From positions 1 to 41,032 of the forward strand of contig JAJQAA010000030.1 in NCBI GenBank assembly GCA_021204045.1: DNA of 41,032 bases, written 5' to 3'. Shown in pieces: positions 30,440 to 38,235 of the stretch (position 1 is its first letter; every line of letters begins with the position of its first letter). The stretch comes from Clostridiales bacterium. GTDB lineage: Bacteria; Bacillota; Clostridia; Lachnospirales; Lachnospiraceae. The notes below the pieces were generated by a model. That model searched no databases, was not told the DNA's origin, and saw only the letters and a list, made by a program, of their open reading frames with translations. Position numbers and translations under genes: made by a program.

Positions 30440-31027
30440 ATAAACAAGAGAGAGAACGAAATCTTCTGAAAGCAGAGAAGATAAAGAAAAAATCTAAGCA
30501 AAGGAGGTACGGACCACCGAAGACGTAAGTTAAGTTTCCTCAATCGAATGAAAAGAGGACATCCGATACATCAGACGGATGTGAAAAGAAAACCTGATAG
30601 ATAAGGTTACAAAGCAAATTCAGAAAAGAAGCTCCATAAACGGATGGAGAAAAGGTTCGATAAGAAGATCGGACGCGATTGAAGGAAACAGGGAAAACGA
30701 ATCTGCGGAGCATTCACCAGACAAAACAGAGCGAAAAGGAAACGTTATCAGCAGTGAAAGCAAGCGGTTCTGATATATGACGAGAAAGTATATGAGAACA
30801 GAGAGCAAGCGAATCCGGGTAACAAGGTAAATTCAGAGAAGATCGATCGGGACGGTGAAGGGATCAGAAGCAGAGGGGAAAATTTCATATAGAGGACGTA
30901 CAAATCTGTACGGGATAGCGTTGAAAGAATCGCTATCAGAAAAAAGGAAAAGAGAGGTGCAGTCCAGTGGACAACGAAGAGTGAGAGGGATACCAGTTGA
31001 TGGAAAATCAGTTGGTATCCTTCTCGT
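30440..31027 (+). ncRNA. Candidate large structured RNA (about 590 nt)
   Basis: A purine-rich, T-poor stretch with no supportable gene, running from a strong promoter to a 19-bp hairpin. Perfect or near-perfect hairpins, separated by A/G-rich linkers, are at 30461-30482 (ATCTTCTG), 30503-30518, 30537-30559, 30559-30582 (ACATCCG), 30591-30608 (AACCT), 30632-30649 (CTCCAT), 30655-30674 (GTTCGAT), 30767-30799 (11 bp with one mismatch), 30897-30912 (CGTAC), 30914-30937 (GATAGCG), 30962-30972 and 30983-31025. Most T bases fall in stems. Size and style resemble the large ornate RNAs (ROOL, OLE, GOLLD), but I cannot match it to a family by eye. Reading frames across it lack ribosome binding sites and family features. 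Confidence 0.6.
30983..31025. terminator. 19-bp hairpin closing the candidate ncRNA
   Basis: GAGAGGGATACCA and GTTGAT (30983-31001) pair without a break, with a few G-T pairs, to 31007-31025 around GGAAA. The T tract after it is weak (CGTTTG). Its right arm overlaps the last codons of the minus-strand radical-SAM gene, so it may mark the end of both convergent transcripts. Confidence 0.65.
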
Positions 31028-32165
31028 TTGCTGTGTTTGCAGCTGTTGCAGCAGCCTGAGGCGTCAGCCCTTCCAGGTCAAAGGGAGGGGTATATTCCTC
31101 GCGGGCGCTGCTCTTTTTTTGCATAAATCCCAGATCAAGGCCAAGGTTCAGCGCGGCATCGACGACCTTCTGGTACTCGTAGGTGGTAACGCGTCGGTTG
31201 AGCTCCGGGAAAGCGGGGTCCGTGCGGTAGGGCGTGTACTGGCTCATCAGGCTGAGGTAAAAGCTATGCGGCGGCAGCTCTGAGGCCAGCCAGCGCAGAA
31301 GCCGGATGGAATCGTCCCGGTGACCGGGCAGCACGAGATGGCGGATGATGACGCCACGGACCATGAGGTGGACGTCCTCGGAAGCCCCGGCGCTGCTGAC
31401 AGGATGATCGTTTTTGGTAGCCCCGGCGTTGTTGACAGGATCATCATTTTTGAAAGTCCCAGCGTTGTTGACAGATGCATCATTTCCGGCGGATTCAATG
31501 TTTTCGGTGTAAGTCTGCAGCAGTGGCCTTCCGGTCTGCGCGACCATCTGCCGGATTGCCGCTGAGGCCACAGCAAAGTAGTCGTCCGCCCGCGAGAATT
31601 CCCGGGAAAGAGCAGGATCGAAATATTTTAGGTCGGGCAGCCAGATATCGACATAGTCCCGGAGTACTCGCACCGTTTCCACGCGCTCATAGCCGCCGCA
31701 GTTGTAGACGACGGGAATTGTCAGGCGGCCGCGGACAAGATCGAGGGCAGCGAGAATCCAGGGCAGATACTGAGTCGCGGTGACGAGATTGATATTGTGC
31801 GCGCCCTGACGCTGCAGGTCAAGGAAAATTGCGGCGAGATCCGGAACGGTGAGGGATTTGCCGGCCGGGGTACTGCTGATTTGGTAATTCTGGCAGAAAC
31901 GGCAGCGCAGCGTGCAGCCGGTAAAGAAGACGGTACCGCTGCCGTGGACGCCACTGATACATGGCTCTTCCCAGGGATGCAGAGCTGCCCGGGCCGCCCG
32001 GATGGAGGCGGGACAGCCGCAGAAACCGGGGAGGTCCTCACGACGTACCCCGCAAAGGCGTGGGCAGAGGCGGCAACCCTCCCGATCGGAATAGAGCGGG
32101 GCGAGCGCGGAAGCGGCCGGGGTTTTGTTTCGGTTAAGGCTTGTGGTAAAATAGTCAATATTCAT
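31008..32165 (-). CDS. Radical SAM protein, pyruvate-formate-lyase-activating-enzyme-like
   Basis: A 385-residue minus-strand protein. The radical SAM cluster motif is CTLRCRFCQNY (Cx3Cx2C) at about 83-93, preceded by a cysteine-rich N-terminus (CRLCPRLCG, FCGCP) typical of the PflA-like group of unknown substrate. Later motifs include NINLVTATQYLPWIL, YNCGGYE and RHLVLPGH. A 36-residue insert of three 12-residue repeats lies between LLQTYTENIE and VHLMVRGVIIRH, a junction that should be short. The ATG at 32165 has no good ribosome binding site, so the start is uncertain. The last codons overlap the hairpin that ends the candidate ncRNA. Confidence 0.82.
   Translation of the reverse strand: MNIDYFTTSLNRNKTPAASALAPLYSDREGCRLCPRLCGVRREDLPGFCGCPASIRAARAALHPWEEPCISGVHGSGTVFFTGCTLRCRFCQNYQISSTPAGKSLTVPDLAAIFLDLQRQGAHNINLVTATQYLPWILAALDLVRGRLTIPVVYNCGGYERVETVRVLRDYVDIWLPDLKYFDPALSREFSRADDYFAVASAAIRQMVAQTGRPLLQTYTENIESAGNDASVNNAGTFKNDDPVNNAGATKNDHPVSSAGASEDVHLMVRGVIIRHLVLPGHRDDSIRLLRWLASELPPHSFYLSLMSQYTPYRTDPAFPELNRRVTTYEYQKVVDAALNLGLDLGFMQKKSSAREEYTPPFDLEGLTPQAAATAANTANEKDTN
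31374..31481 (-). repeat. Three 36-bp tandem repeats in the radical-SAM gene
   Basis: Units at 31374-31409, 31410-31445 and 31446-31481 encode (N to C on the minus strand) DASVNNAGTFKN, DDPVNNAGATKN and DHPVSSAGASED. The frame is kept. A partial fourth unit may precede them (ESAGN). Confidence 0.92.
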
Positions 32166-32284
32166 AATTTTGATAATGCAGGTTTGCTTTCAGATACGAA
32201 TGTTCCAGATTGTCGATAAGAATATCATGATGAAGAGTTTCTGTCAATGAGTTTTCCATGCAAAAAAAGGAATCGCAAAACCTC

Positions 32285-32313
32285 TTGAAAAACCATCCGT
32301 ACTGTTATATAAT
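32285..32313 (+). promoter_or_regulatory. Promoter of the 6S-like RNA
   Basis: TTGAAA (32285-32290), 17 bases, TATAAT (32308-32313). A perfect 9-bp hairpin (TTTCAGGAA with TTCCTGAAA, 32317-32338) straddles the predicted start. The rest of 32166-32284, between this promoter and the divergent radical-SAM gene, shows nothing recognisable. Confidence 0.75.
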
Positions 32314-32319
32314 TGGTTT

Positions 32320-32544
32320 CAGGAAGTAATTCCTGAAATGCTCGACAACCTTACCAATGTTGAACCTACGTTTGTGACATCGGGATTCCAATATTTGTGG
32401 GTAGATGCCAGGCCTCCCTTGAGTGGAAGGCAGAAGCTCACGTGAGGTTGCCCACCTGGCGTAAGGCTAGGCGTCAATACGTAAGACCGGCATTTTGGGA
32501 TTATGAAAGAAGAAAGCAGCGAGCAATCGCTGCTTTATCTTTTT
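32320..32544 (+). ncRNA. ssrS: Candidate 6S RNA
   Basis: A transcript of about 225 nt with its own promoter and terminator. It folds as a rod: AAATGC (32336-32341) with GCATTT, CTTAC with GTAAG, TTGA and CCTA with TAGG and TCAA, then a large asymmetric internal bubble, GCCAGG with CCTGGC, and an apical hairpin GCCTCCC-TTGAG-TGGAAGGC. A closing stem, central bubble and apical stem are the design of 6S RNA, which mimics an open promoter and binds the housekeeping RNA polymerase. The sequence fits my memory of clostridial 6S RNAs, but no alignment was made, so another rod-like small RNA is possible. Confidence 0.6.
32513..32544 (+). terminator. Terminator of the 6S-like RNA
   Basis: Perfect 10-bp stem AAAGCAGCGA with TCGCTGCTTT around GCAA, followed by ATCTTTTT. 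Confidence 0.93.
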
Positions 32545-32571
32545 GTGAATTTATGATAAAATGTACAAAAA

Positions 32572-32687
32572 GGGCAGAGCCAGATGAATGTCCAGGTGAC
32601 CGCCGTGCTTGCACGAGCGGGCATAAGGACATCCATATGGCGAGCGAAGCGACCGAGAAAAACCGCAGGTTTTTCGAGGCTCTGCCC
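32572..32687. repeat. Three-way-junction palindromic element
   Basis: A perfect outer stem joins GGGCAGAGCC (32572-32581) and GGCTCTGCCC (32678-32687). Inside it are two arms: ATGTCC (32588-32593) with GGACAT (32627-32632), capped by CGTGC/GCACG (32604-32615), and GAAAAACC (32657-32664) with GGTTTTTC (32668-32675). The nested design suggests a REP-like or MITE-like element, or a structured leader of the next gene. Confidence 0.75.
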
Positions 32688-32726
32688 AATATCCTTATTA
32701 ATAAAGTGATAGTAAGAGGCATTCAT

Positions 32727-33983
32727 ATGAAGCGCGACCAATATCACAATCACATATCATGGGGCCTGACCGTCTTCGCGGTATTTGCGGCGACGGTGAT
32801 GCTTATTTTTGCGATTATCCGCTTCGATGAGTTGAAGGGACTGTTTGGGCAGATCGCTTCGATCCTGGCGCCGATTACATATGGCGCGGTGATGGCCTAT
32901 CTGCTGACGCCGGTTTACAACCAGACGCGCGCGGTGTGTCTGCGCTGGTCGGAGAAGCTGTTCCGGGATCCGTCGCACCGCGGGAAGCTGGGCGCGGTGG
33001 TGGCGACGATCGTCAGCGTAGTGCTGCTGTTCGCGGTCCTGGCCGGATTGATCTCGATGATGATCCCGCAGCTGATCAAGAGCGTGGTTGGCATTGTGGA
33101 GACGCTGCCGTCCAATTTCGCCCGGCTGCAGCTGTGGCTGGAGCAGCTGCTCGCGGACAATCCGGATCTGGAACCGATTATATTAAAATATTACGACGAA
33201 GCGTGGGCGAGCTTCCAGAGCTGGCTGACCAACGACGTCATTCCCAATATTACCCGTGTGTATACGATTATCACCAGTGTCTCGACGAGCGTTTTCAGCG
33301 CTTTGAACGTGCTGAAAAACTTCCTGATCGGGATCATTGTTATGGTCTATCTGCTTAATATGAAGGAAAAGCTGATGACGCAGGCCAAGATGATCCTCTA
33401 TGGCGTATGTTCCGTGCGGGTGGCGAATAAGATACTGGAGGAGGCGCGGTTCGCGCATCACGTATTCGGCGGCTTTATCATCGGCAAACTGATCGATTCG
33501 CTGATTATCGGGATTATCTGCTTTGTGCTGATGGGTTTTATGAATATGCCGTATGTCCTTCTGATCAGCGTGGTCATCGGCGTGACAAATGTGATCCCGT
33601 TTTTTGGTCCGTTTATCGGCGCGATTCCCAGCGCCCTGCTGATTTTGCTTGAGGATCCTTCCAAATTTATCTGGTTTGTGGGCTTTATCCTGCTGCTGCA
33701 GCAGTTTGACGGCAATATCCTCGGTCCGAAAATTCTCGGGGATTCCACCGGGGTTTCCAGCTTCTGGGTGCTGTTTTCGATTCTGGTTTTTGGAGGAATG
33801 TTCGGTTTTGTCGGCATGATTATCGCTGTGCCGACCTTTGCCGTGATTTATAAGCTGGTGACGGAGCTGGTGACCTGGCTGCTGCATCGTCGAAAACTGT
33901 CGGCTGACATTGCGCGTTATCAGGATCTTGATTATATTGATCAGGAAGATCACAGTTATATGAAAAAGCAGGAAAATTCATGA
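32727..33983 (+). CDS. AI-2E family transporter (PerM/TqsA-like)
   Basis: A 418-residue membrane protein with about seven or eight hydrophobic segments, starting with WGLTVFAVFAATVMLIFAI. The conserved PerM stretch is NVIPFFGPFIGAIPSALLILLEDPSKFIWF, followed by QQFDGNILGPKILGDSTGVSSFWVL. Relatives have been linked to autoinducer-2 export or Na+ extrusion, so the family name does not fix the substrate. ATG 32727 has AAGAGG seven bases upstream and begins where the family begins; the long upstream open frame runs through the small RNA and palindromic element and is not coding. The stop overlaps the next start (ATGA). Confidence 0.88.
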   Translation: MKRDQYHNHISWGLTVFAVFAATVMLIFAIIRFDELKGLFGQIASILAPITYGAVMAYLLTPVYNQTRAVCLRWSEKLFRDPSHRGKLGAVVATIVSVVLLFAVLAGLISMMIPQLIKSVVGIVETLPSNFARLQLWLEQLLADNPDLEPIILKYYDEAWASFQSWLTNDVIPNITRVYTIITSVSTSVFSALNVLKNFLIGIIVMVYLLNMKEKLMTQAKMILYGVCSVRVANKILEEARFAHHVFGGFIIGKLIDSLIIGIICFVLMGFMNMPYVLLISVVIGVTNVIPFFGPFIGAIPSALLILLEDPSKFIWFVGFILLLQQFDGNILGPKILGDSTGVSSFWVLFSILVFGGMFGFVGMIIAVPTFAVIYKLVTELVTWLLHRRKLSADIARYQDLDYIDQEDHSYMKKQENS

Positions 33984-36238
33984 AAAAAGGGCAACTGATG
34001 GGCTGGCTGGTCGGGGTACCGGTTGTGGTGCTCCTGCTGATGCTGGTGATTGTGTTGTACGAGCCGAAGAAAGAGGGGATCAGCCGGGCGGAGGTCGCAA
34101 AAGCGGTCGTCCTGGCCGTCTGTTCGCCGGATGAGCTGGAGGCCTGGCGGAAGGCGGAGGCGTCCTCGCGTTTCGCGGCACAGTCGCAGAGCCAGTGGTA
34201 CGTTCCCTATTTTGATTATCTTTATGCGAATGGGTATCTGAGCGAGGAGAATACCCCGGCGACCGGTGAGGCGGCGGAAGGGCAGCTTACATACGGGGAA
34301 GCCCGGGGAATTGCGGAAGCGGTGGATCCCGCGCTCGTTTCCCTGATCGGCTCAGGACGACAGGACGCTTCGCGGGCCTATCCGGAGGAATACTGGTGGC
34401 TCTTTTACGATTCGCTTTTGAATTATGCCGATCCGGACGGGCAGGTGCAGCGTTGCACCGTACAGATTTACGGCACGCCGGAGACCGTACCCCAGGCCGC
34501 GGCCTGGACGGCCTATACCAACCTGGGCAGGGTGGATTTCGCGGGATTGTCTCTTGATACCTATGTGGATCATGAACTGACTGTATTGATGCGCGATCAG
34601 GCGTTGATTCATATCGTGGAGGACAAGGGCGGAAAACTGACCTGCCGCAATGTCTGGCTGGTGGACGGAGACGCGGATGGCCTTGACGTCTGCCTGGGTG
34701 ATCTGAGACGGCGCATTCCTTTCGGAAAGGCGTCAAAAAAGACGGAGGAGCTGCTTTCCAATCTGGCCGACCTGGAGATGGAGGACGGAAAGATTACAAA
34801 GGTATCTCTGAAAAAAGAACGCATTGACGGCCGCATTCTCTCGGTTCAGGAGGAGGCGATTGAGGTAGAGGGGTACGGCCTTGTAGCGCTGGATGAAGAA
34901 TTCCGCGTTTTTAAAACCTATGGGAATGTTGAAACGCAGTCGCTTTCGGACATTCTGATCGGGTATGATAATCAGGAGCTGGTGGTTGCGAGGGGGAAAC
35001 TCTGCGCGGTACTTACCGTGCGGGAGTTTGACGCGGAAACGATCCGCGTGCTGCTGATGAATCAGGGGTTTTCGGGGGTGTATCATGAATCAGTGAGCCT
35101 GGTGTGCGATGGCGCGCTGGTTCTGGCGCAGGGAGAGACGACGGATACGGTAGTCGGCGGTGAAGAACTTACGTTCACGCCGGGCGATGAACGGCTGAAA
35201 GAAGGCCGTCTGATCCTGACGCCGGAGGACGGCGGGGAGATCCGTGTCACATCGCTCTCGCGTTCGCAGGGGATTCCCTCTTACGGCGGACGCCTGGAGC
35301 TTCTGGATACGGAGAATGGTCTGGTGCTGGTCAATGAGCTGTACCTGGAGGATTATCTGAAAAAGGTGATTCCCAGTGAAATGCCGGCGAGCTATGAGAA
35401 GGAGGCGCTGAAAGCGCAGGCAGTCTGCGCCCGCACTTACGCCTATGTACAATTGCAGAGCAACAGCTACGCGGCTTACGGCGCACATATCGATGACAGC
35501 ACGAATTTCCAGGTTTACAACAACGTGGACAGTGACCGGCATTCCTCGTCGGCGGTTGACGAGACCTGCGGACAACTGCTTGTCTATGAGGGAGAGCCGA
35601 TTACGGCCTACTATTTTTCTACATCCTGCGGTGTTACCACGGACGGTTCGGTCTGGGGATCGGATGGTTCGGGGACGCCCTATTTAAAAAGCGTACAGCT
35701 GCGGCCCGGCCGGGACGATACGGATCTGACAGATAATGACCGTTTTGCCGCATTCATCAAAGACATGGATACCAGCGCTTATGACAGTGAATTCCCGTTT
35801 TTCCGCTGGAGCGCGGCGACGAACGCCGATATTCTCAGTGCGAATATCAGCGGCGTCGGGCGTGTGGAGAGCGTGGAGGTGACGGAGCGGGGCGCGGGCG
35901 GCGTCGCAAAAACCCTGCTTGTGCGCGGGGACGAGGGAGAGCGGACGATCCGCGGTCAGAATCCGATCCGGGCCGCTCTGGGCGATGCGTCGCTGTCAAT
36001 TCTGCGACAGGACGGGAAAAGCGTTGACGGATGGAATTCGCTGCCCAGCGGTTTCCTCACAGTCGAGGAAACGGGGACGGACAGCCAGGGTGTAAAGCAG
36101 TACCAGATTTACGGCGGCGGCTACGGCCACGGCGCCGGCATGAGCCAGAACGGCGCGCAGGGAATGGCTCTGGCCGGGATGAGTTATACCGAAATACTGA
36201 CCTTCTTTTACGAAGGCGTGGAGCTTGAGGAGAAATAA
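33980..36238 (+). CDS. SpoIID/LytB domain protein
   Basis: A 752-residue protein with one N-terminal membrane anchor (LMGWLVGVPVVVLLLMLVIVLY, about 5-26). The C-terminal third is SpoIID-like: LYLEDYLKKVIPSEMPASYEKEALKAQAVCARTYAY with the catalytic-type Glu, YFSTSCGVTTDGSVWG, and GYGHGAGMSQNGAQGMALAGMSYTEILTFFYEG at the end. SpoIID cleaves denuded peptidoglycan during engulfment. The 450-residue middle is beta-rich with no domain I can name, which makes this much longer than classic SpoIID (about 340). It overlaps the AI-2E gene by four bases and ends one base before etfB, an unusual operon partner. Confidence 0.85.
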   Translation: MKKGQLMGWLVGVPVVVLLLMLVIVLYEPKKEGISRAEVAKAVVLAVCSPDELEAWRKAEASSRFAAQSQSQWYVPYFDYLYANGYLSEENTPATGEAAEGQLTYGEARGIAEAVDPALVSLIGSGRQDASRAYPEEYWWLFYDSLLNYADPDGQVQRCTVQIYGTPETVPQAAAWTAYTNLGRVDFAGLSLDTYVDHELTVLMRDQALIHIVEDKGGKLTCRNVWLVDGDADGLDVCLGDLRRRIPFGKASKKTEELLSNLADLEMEDGKITKVSLKKERIDGRILSVQEEAIEVEGYGLVALDEEFRVFKTYGNVETQSLSDILIGYDNQELVVARGKLCAVLTVREFDAETIRVLLMNQGFSGVYHESVSLVCDGALVLAQGETTDTVVGGEELTFTPGDERLKEGRLILTPEDGGEIRVTSLSRSQGIPSYGGRLELLDTENGLVLVNELYLEDYLKKVIPSEMPASYEKEALKAQAVCARTYAYVQLQSNSYAAYGAHIDDSTNFQVYNNVDSDRHSSSAVDETCGQLLVYEGEPITAYYFSTSCGVTTDGSVWGSDGSGTPYLKSVQLRPGRDDTDLTDNDRFAAFIKDMDTSAYDSEFPFFRWSAATNADILSANISGVGRVESVEVTERGAGGVAKTLLVRGDEGERTIRGQNPIRAALGDASLSILRQDGKSVDGWNSLPSGFLTVEETGTDSQGVKQYQIYGGGYGHGAGMSQNGAQGMALAGMSYTEILTFFYEGVELEEK

Positions 36239-36239
36239 A

Positions 36240-37028
36240 ATGAAGATTATTGTATGCATGAAACAGGTGCCGGCCGGGACGAAGGCCGAGATCGATCCCG
36301 AGACCGGGGCAATGAAGCGCCTGTCCGGAGACACGCGGACAAATCCGTATGATCTGTTTGCGCTGGAGACGGCGCTGAGCCTGCGGGAGCAGCTGGGCGG
36401 CACCGTGACGGTACTCACGATGGGACCGACTCACGCGGAGGAGATGATCCGCGACGCCTATACGATGGGCGCGGATGAGGGCGTGATCCTTTCCGACAAA
36501 AAATTTGCCGGCGCGGATGTACTGGCGACCTCGTATGCTTTGGCGCAGGCCATCCATGTGCTGGGCGACGCGGATCTGATTATCTGTGGCAGACAGACGA
36601 CGGACGGCGATACGGCTCAGGTCGGACCGGCGCTCGCGGAGCATCTGGGGATTCCGCACGCCGCATGGGTGTCGGAGATCGTCTCCATCGATCAGAAAGC
36701 AGTGTGTGTGCGCCAGGATCTGGCGAGTGTTACCCAGGTATCGGAGATGTCTTACCCCTGTCTGATCACCGTGGACAAGGACATGTGCGTGCCGCGGCTT
36801 CCTTCGTATATCCTGAAGAAAAAGACGGCCGGTCGGCCGGTCCACATCCTCACGTTTGAGGACATGCCTGACCAGGATTTGAGCCGTTACGGACTGATCG
36901 GCTCGCCGACCTCGGTGGAGCGGATGTTCGCGCCGCCGGAGGTGGAAAAGCAGGTTTATCTGGAAGGCGATGCGGACGAAAAAGCCGGGAAGATTTTTTC
37001 TATCCTGACAGGGAAAAAGATTATCTGA
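36240..37028 (+). CDS. lctB: Electron transfer flavoprotein beta subunit (lactate dehydrogenase-linked)
   Basis: A 262-residue EtfB. It begins MKIIVCMKQVPAGTKAEIDPETGAM and contains GRQTTDGDTAQVGPALAEHLGIP, the pattern found in bifurcating Etfs where this subunit binds the NAD-linked FAD. AGGAG sits seven bases before ATG 36240. With ferredoxin-EtfA and an FAD dehydrogenase after it, the order matches lctBCD of Acetobacterium woodii, where lactate oxidation by NAD is driven by simultaneous oxidation of reduced ferredoxin. The role here is by analogy. Confidence 0.88.
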   Translation: MKIIVCMKQVPAGTKAEIDPETGAMKRLSGDTRTNPYDLFALETALSLREQLGGTVTVLTMGPTHAEEMIRDAYTMGADEGVILSDKKFAGADVLATSYALAQAIHVLGDADLIICGRQTTDGDTAQVGPALAEHLGIPHAAWVSEIVSIDQKAVCVRQDLASVTQVSEMSYPCLITVDKDMCVPRLPSYILKKKTAGRPVHILTFEDMPDQDLSRYGLIGSPTSVERMFAPPEVEKQVYLEGDADEKAGKIFSILTGKKII

Positions 37029-37041
37029 GGAGACAAAGGAT

Positions 37042-38232
37042 ATGGAACTTTTAAAATTCAATGCAAAAAAATGCACACTGTGCGGAATCTGTGTGGATAA
37101 GTGCCCCTTTGGCTCGCTGGCGATCGAGGGGAGCGGGATTACGGTAAATGAGACCTGCCGCATGTGCGGAATCTGCGTCCGTTCGTGCCCGGAGAAAGCG
37201 ATCCGCTTTGAGCAGAAGGCGAAAGCGTTTGATAAGAACCGCTGGAAGGATTTTCTGATTTTTGTGGAGCAGGAGCGCGGCGATATCCATCCGGTTACAT
37301 ATGAGCTGATCGGCGAGGCGCGCAAGATGGCGGCCAAGGTCGGCTATCAGGTCAACTGCGTGATGATCGGCGGGAAAGGGACGGCGGAAAACGCGAAGCA
37401 GCTGCTTCCCTACGGCGTCGATAAGGTTTATGTCTATGAAGATGAATGTTTTGAAGGCTTCCGCGCGGACTGCTACGCGCAGGCAGCGGCAAACTGCATC
37501 GCAGCGGCACGCCCCAGCGCAGTGCTGATCGGCGCGACCTCCCTGGGAAGATCTTTAGCGCCCCGTCTGTCGACGCGTTTCCATACGGGACTGACGGCGG
37601 ACTGCACGGAGCTGGATATCAAGCCAAACACGGACATGGTACAGATCCGCCCGGCTTTTGGCGGCAATATTATGGCGCAGATCGGGATCACGAGATCCCG
37701 CCCGCAGTTCGCGACGGTGCGTTATAAAGTTATGGATCGCGCTGCGAAGGTGGCCAATCCCAAGGGCAGCATCGTTCTCTGCGAGGTGACGGAGGAGATG
37801 TCTCACTCCGGGATCCGCATTGTCTCATCGGAGATGATCGCAGCGAAGACGAATCTCGAGGACGCGGAGATCATCGTCGTAGCCGGGCGCGGCGTGCGCA
37901 ACGAGGGCGGTGTGGAGCTCTGCCGGAAGCTGGCGGATGCGCTGCACGGCCAGCTAGCGTTCACACGGCCGATGGTGGAGAACGGTTTCGGTGACCAGGC
38001 GCACCAGATCGGCCTTTCCGGTCGCACGGTCCGTCCGAAACTGATCATCACCTGCGGCGTATCGGGCGCGATTCAGTTTACTTCCTGTATGTCTGCTTCC
38101 GAATGTATTGTGGCGATCAACGATGATCCCGCGGCACAGATTTTTGGAAAGGCTCATTATTGTATCGTGGACGATCTGTTCCGGGTTGTGCCCCGGCTGA
38201 CCGAGCTGGTACAAAACAGGAAGGAGGACTAA
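37042..38232 (+). CDS. lctC: Electron transfer flavoprotein alpha subunit with N-terminal dicluster ferredoxin
   Basis: A 396-residue EtfA with an N-terminal ferredoxin domain. Two complete Cx2Cx2Cx3C motifs are present: C11, C14, C17, C21 and C39, C42, C45, C49, so two [4Fe-4S] clusters are likely. The EtfA body follows (VTYELIGEARKMAAKVG), and the C-terminal FAD site is seen in GLSGRTVRPKLIITCGVSGAIQFTSCM. The ferredoxin extension fits a confurcating complex that takes electrons from ferredoxin. It starts 13 bp after lctB with GAGGAGACAAAGG upstream and is followed by the dehydrogenase after three bases. Confidence 0.92.
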   Translation: MELLKFNAKKCTLCGICVDKCPFGSLAIEGSGITVNETCRMCGICVRSCPEKAIRFEQKAKAFDKNRWKDFLIFVEQERGDIHPVTYELIGEARKMAAKVGYQVNCVMIGGKGTAENAKQLLPYGVDKVYVYEDECFEGFRADCYAQAAANCIAAARPSAVLIGATSLGRSLAPRLSTRFHTGLTADCTELDIKPNTDMVQIRPAFGGNIMAQIGITRSRPQFATVRYKVMDRAAKVANPKGSIVLCEVTEEMSHSGIRIVSSEMIAAKTNLEDAEIIVVAGRGVRNEGGVELCRKLADALHGQLAFTRPMVENGFGDQAHQIGLSGRTVRPKLIITCGVSGAIQFTSCMSASECIVAINDDPAAQIFGKAHYCIVDDLFRVVPRLTELVQNRKED

Positions 38233-38235
38233 ACC

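Noticed and set aside
30620-30808. 62-codon minus-strand hydrophobic open frame
   Set aside because: Hydrophobicity follows simply from reading the complement of purine-rich DNA; no ribosome binding site.
30855-31283. 142-codon open frame on the plus strand
   Set aside because: It spans the ncRNA 3' part and then the antisense of the radical-SAM gene; no ribosome binding site.
32397-32726. Upstream extension of the AI-2E gene
   Set aside because: It crosses the 6S-like RNA, its terminator and the palindromic element.
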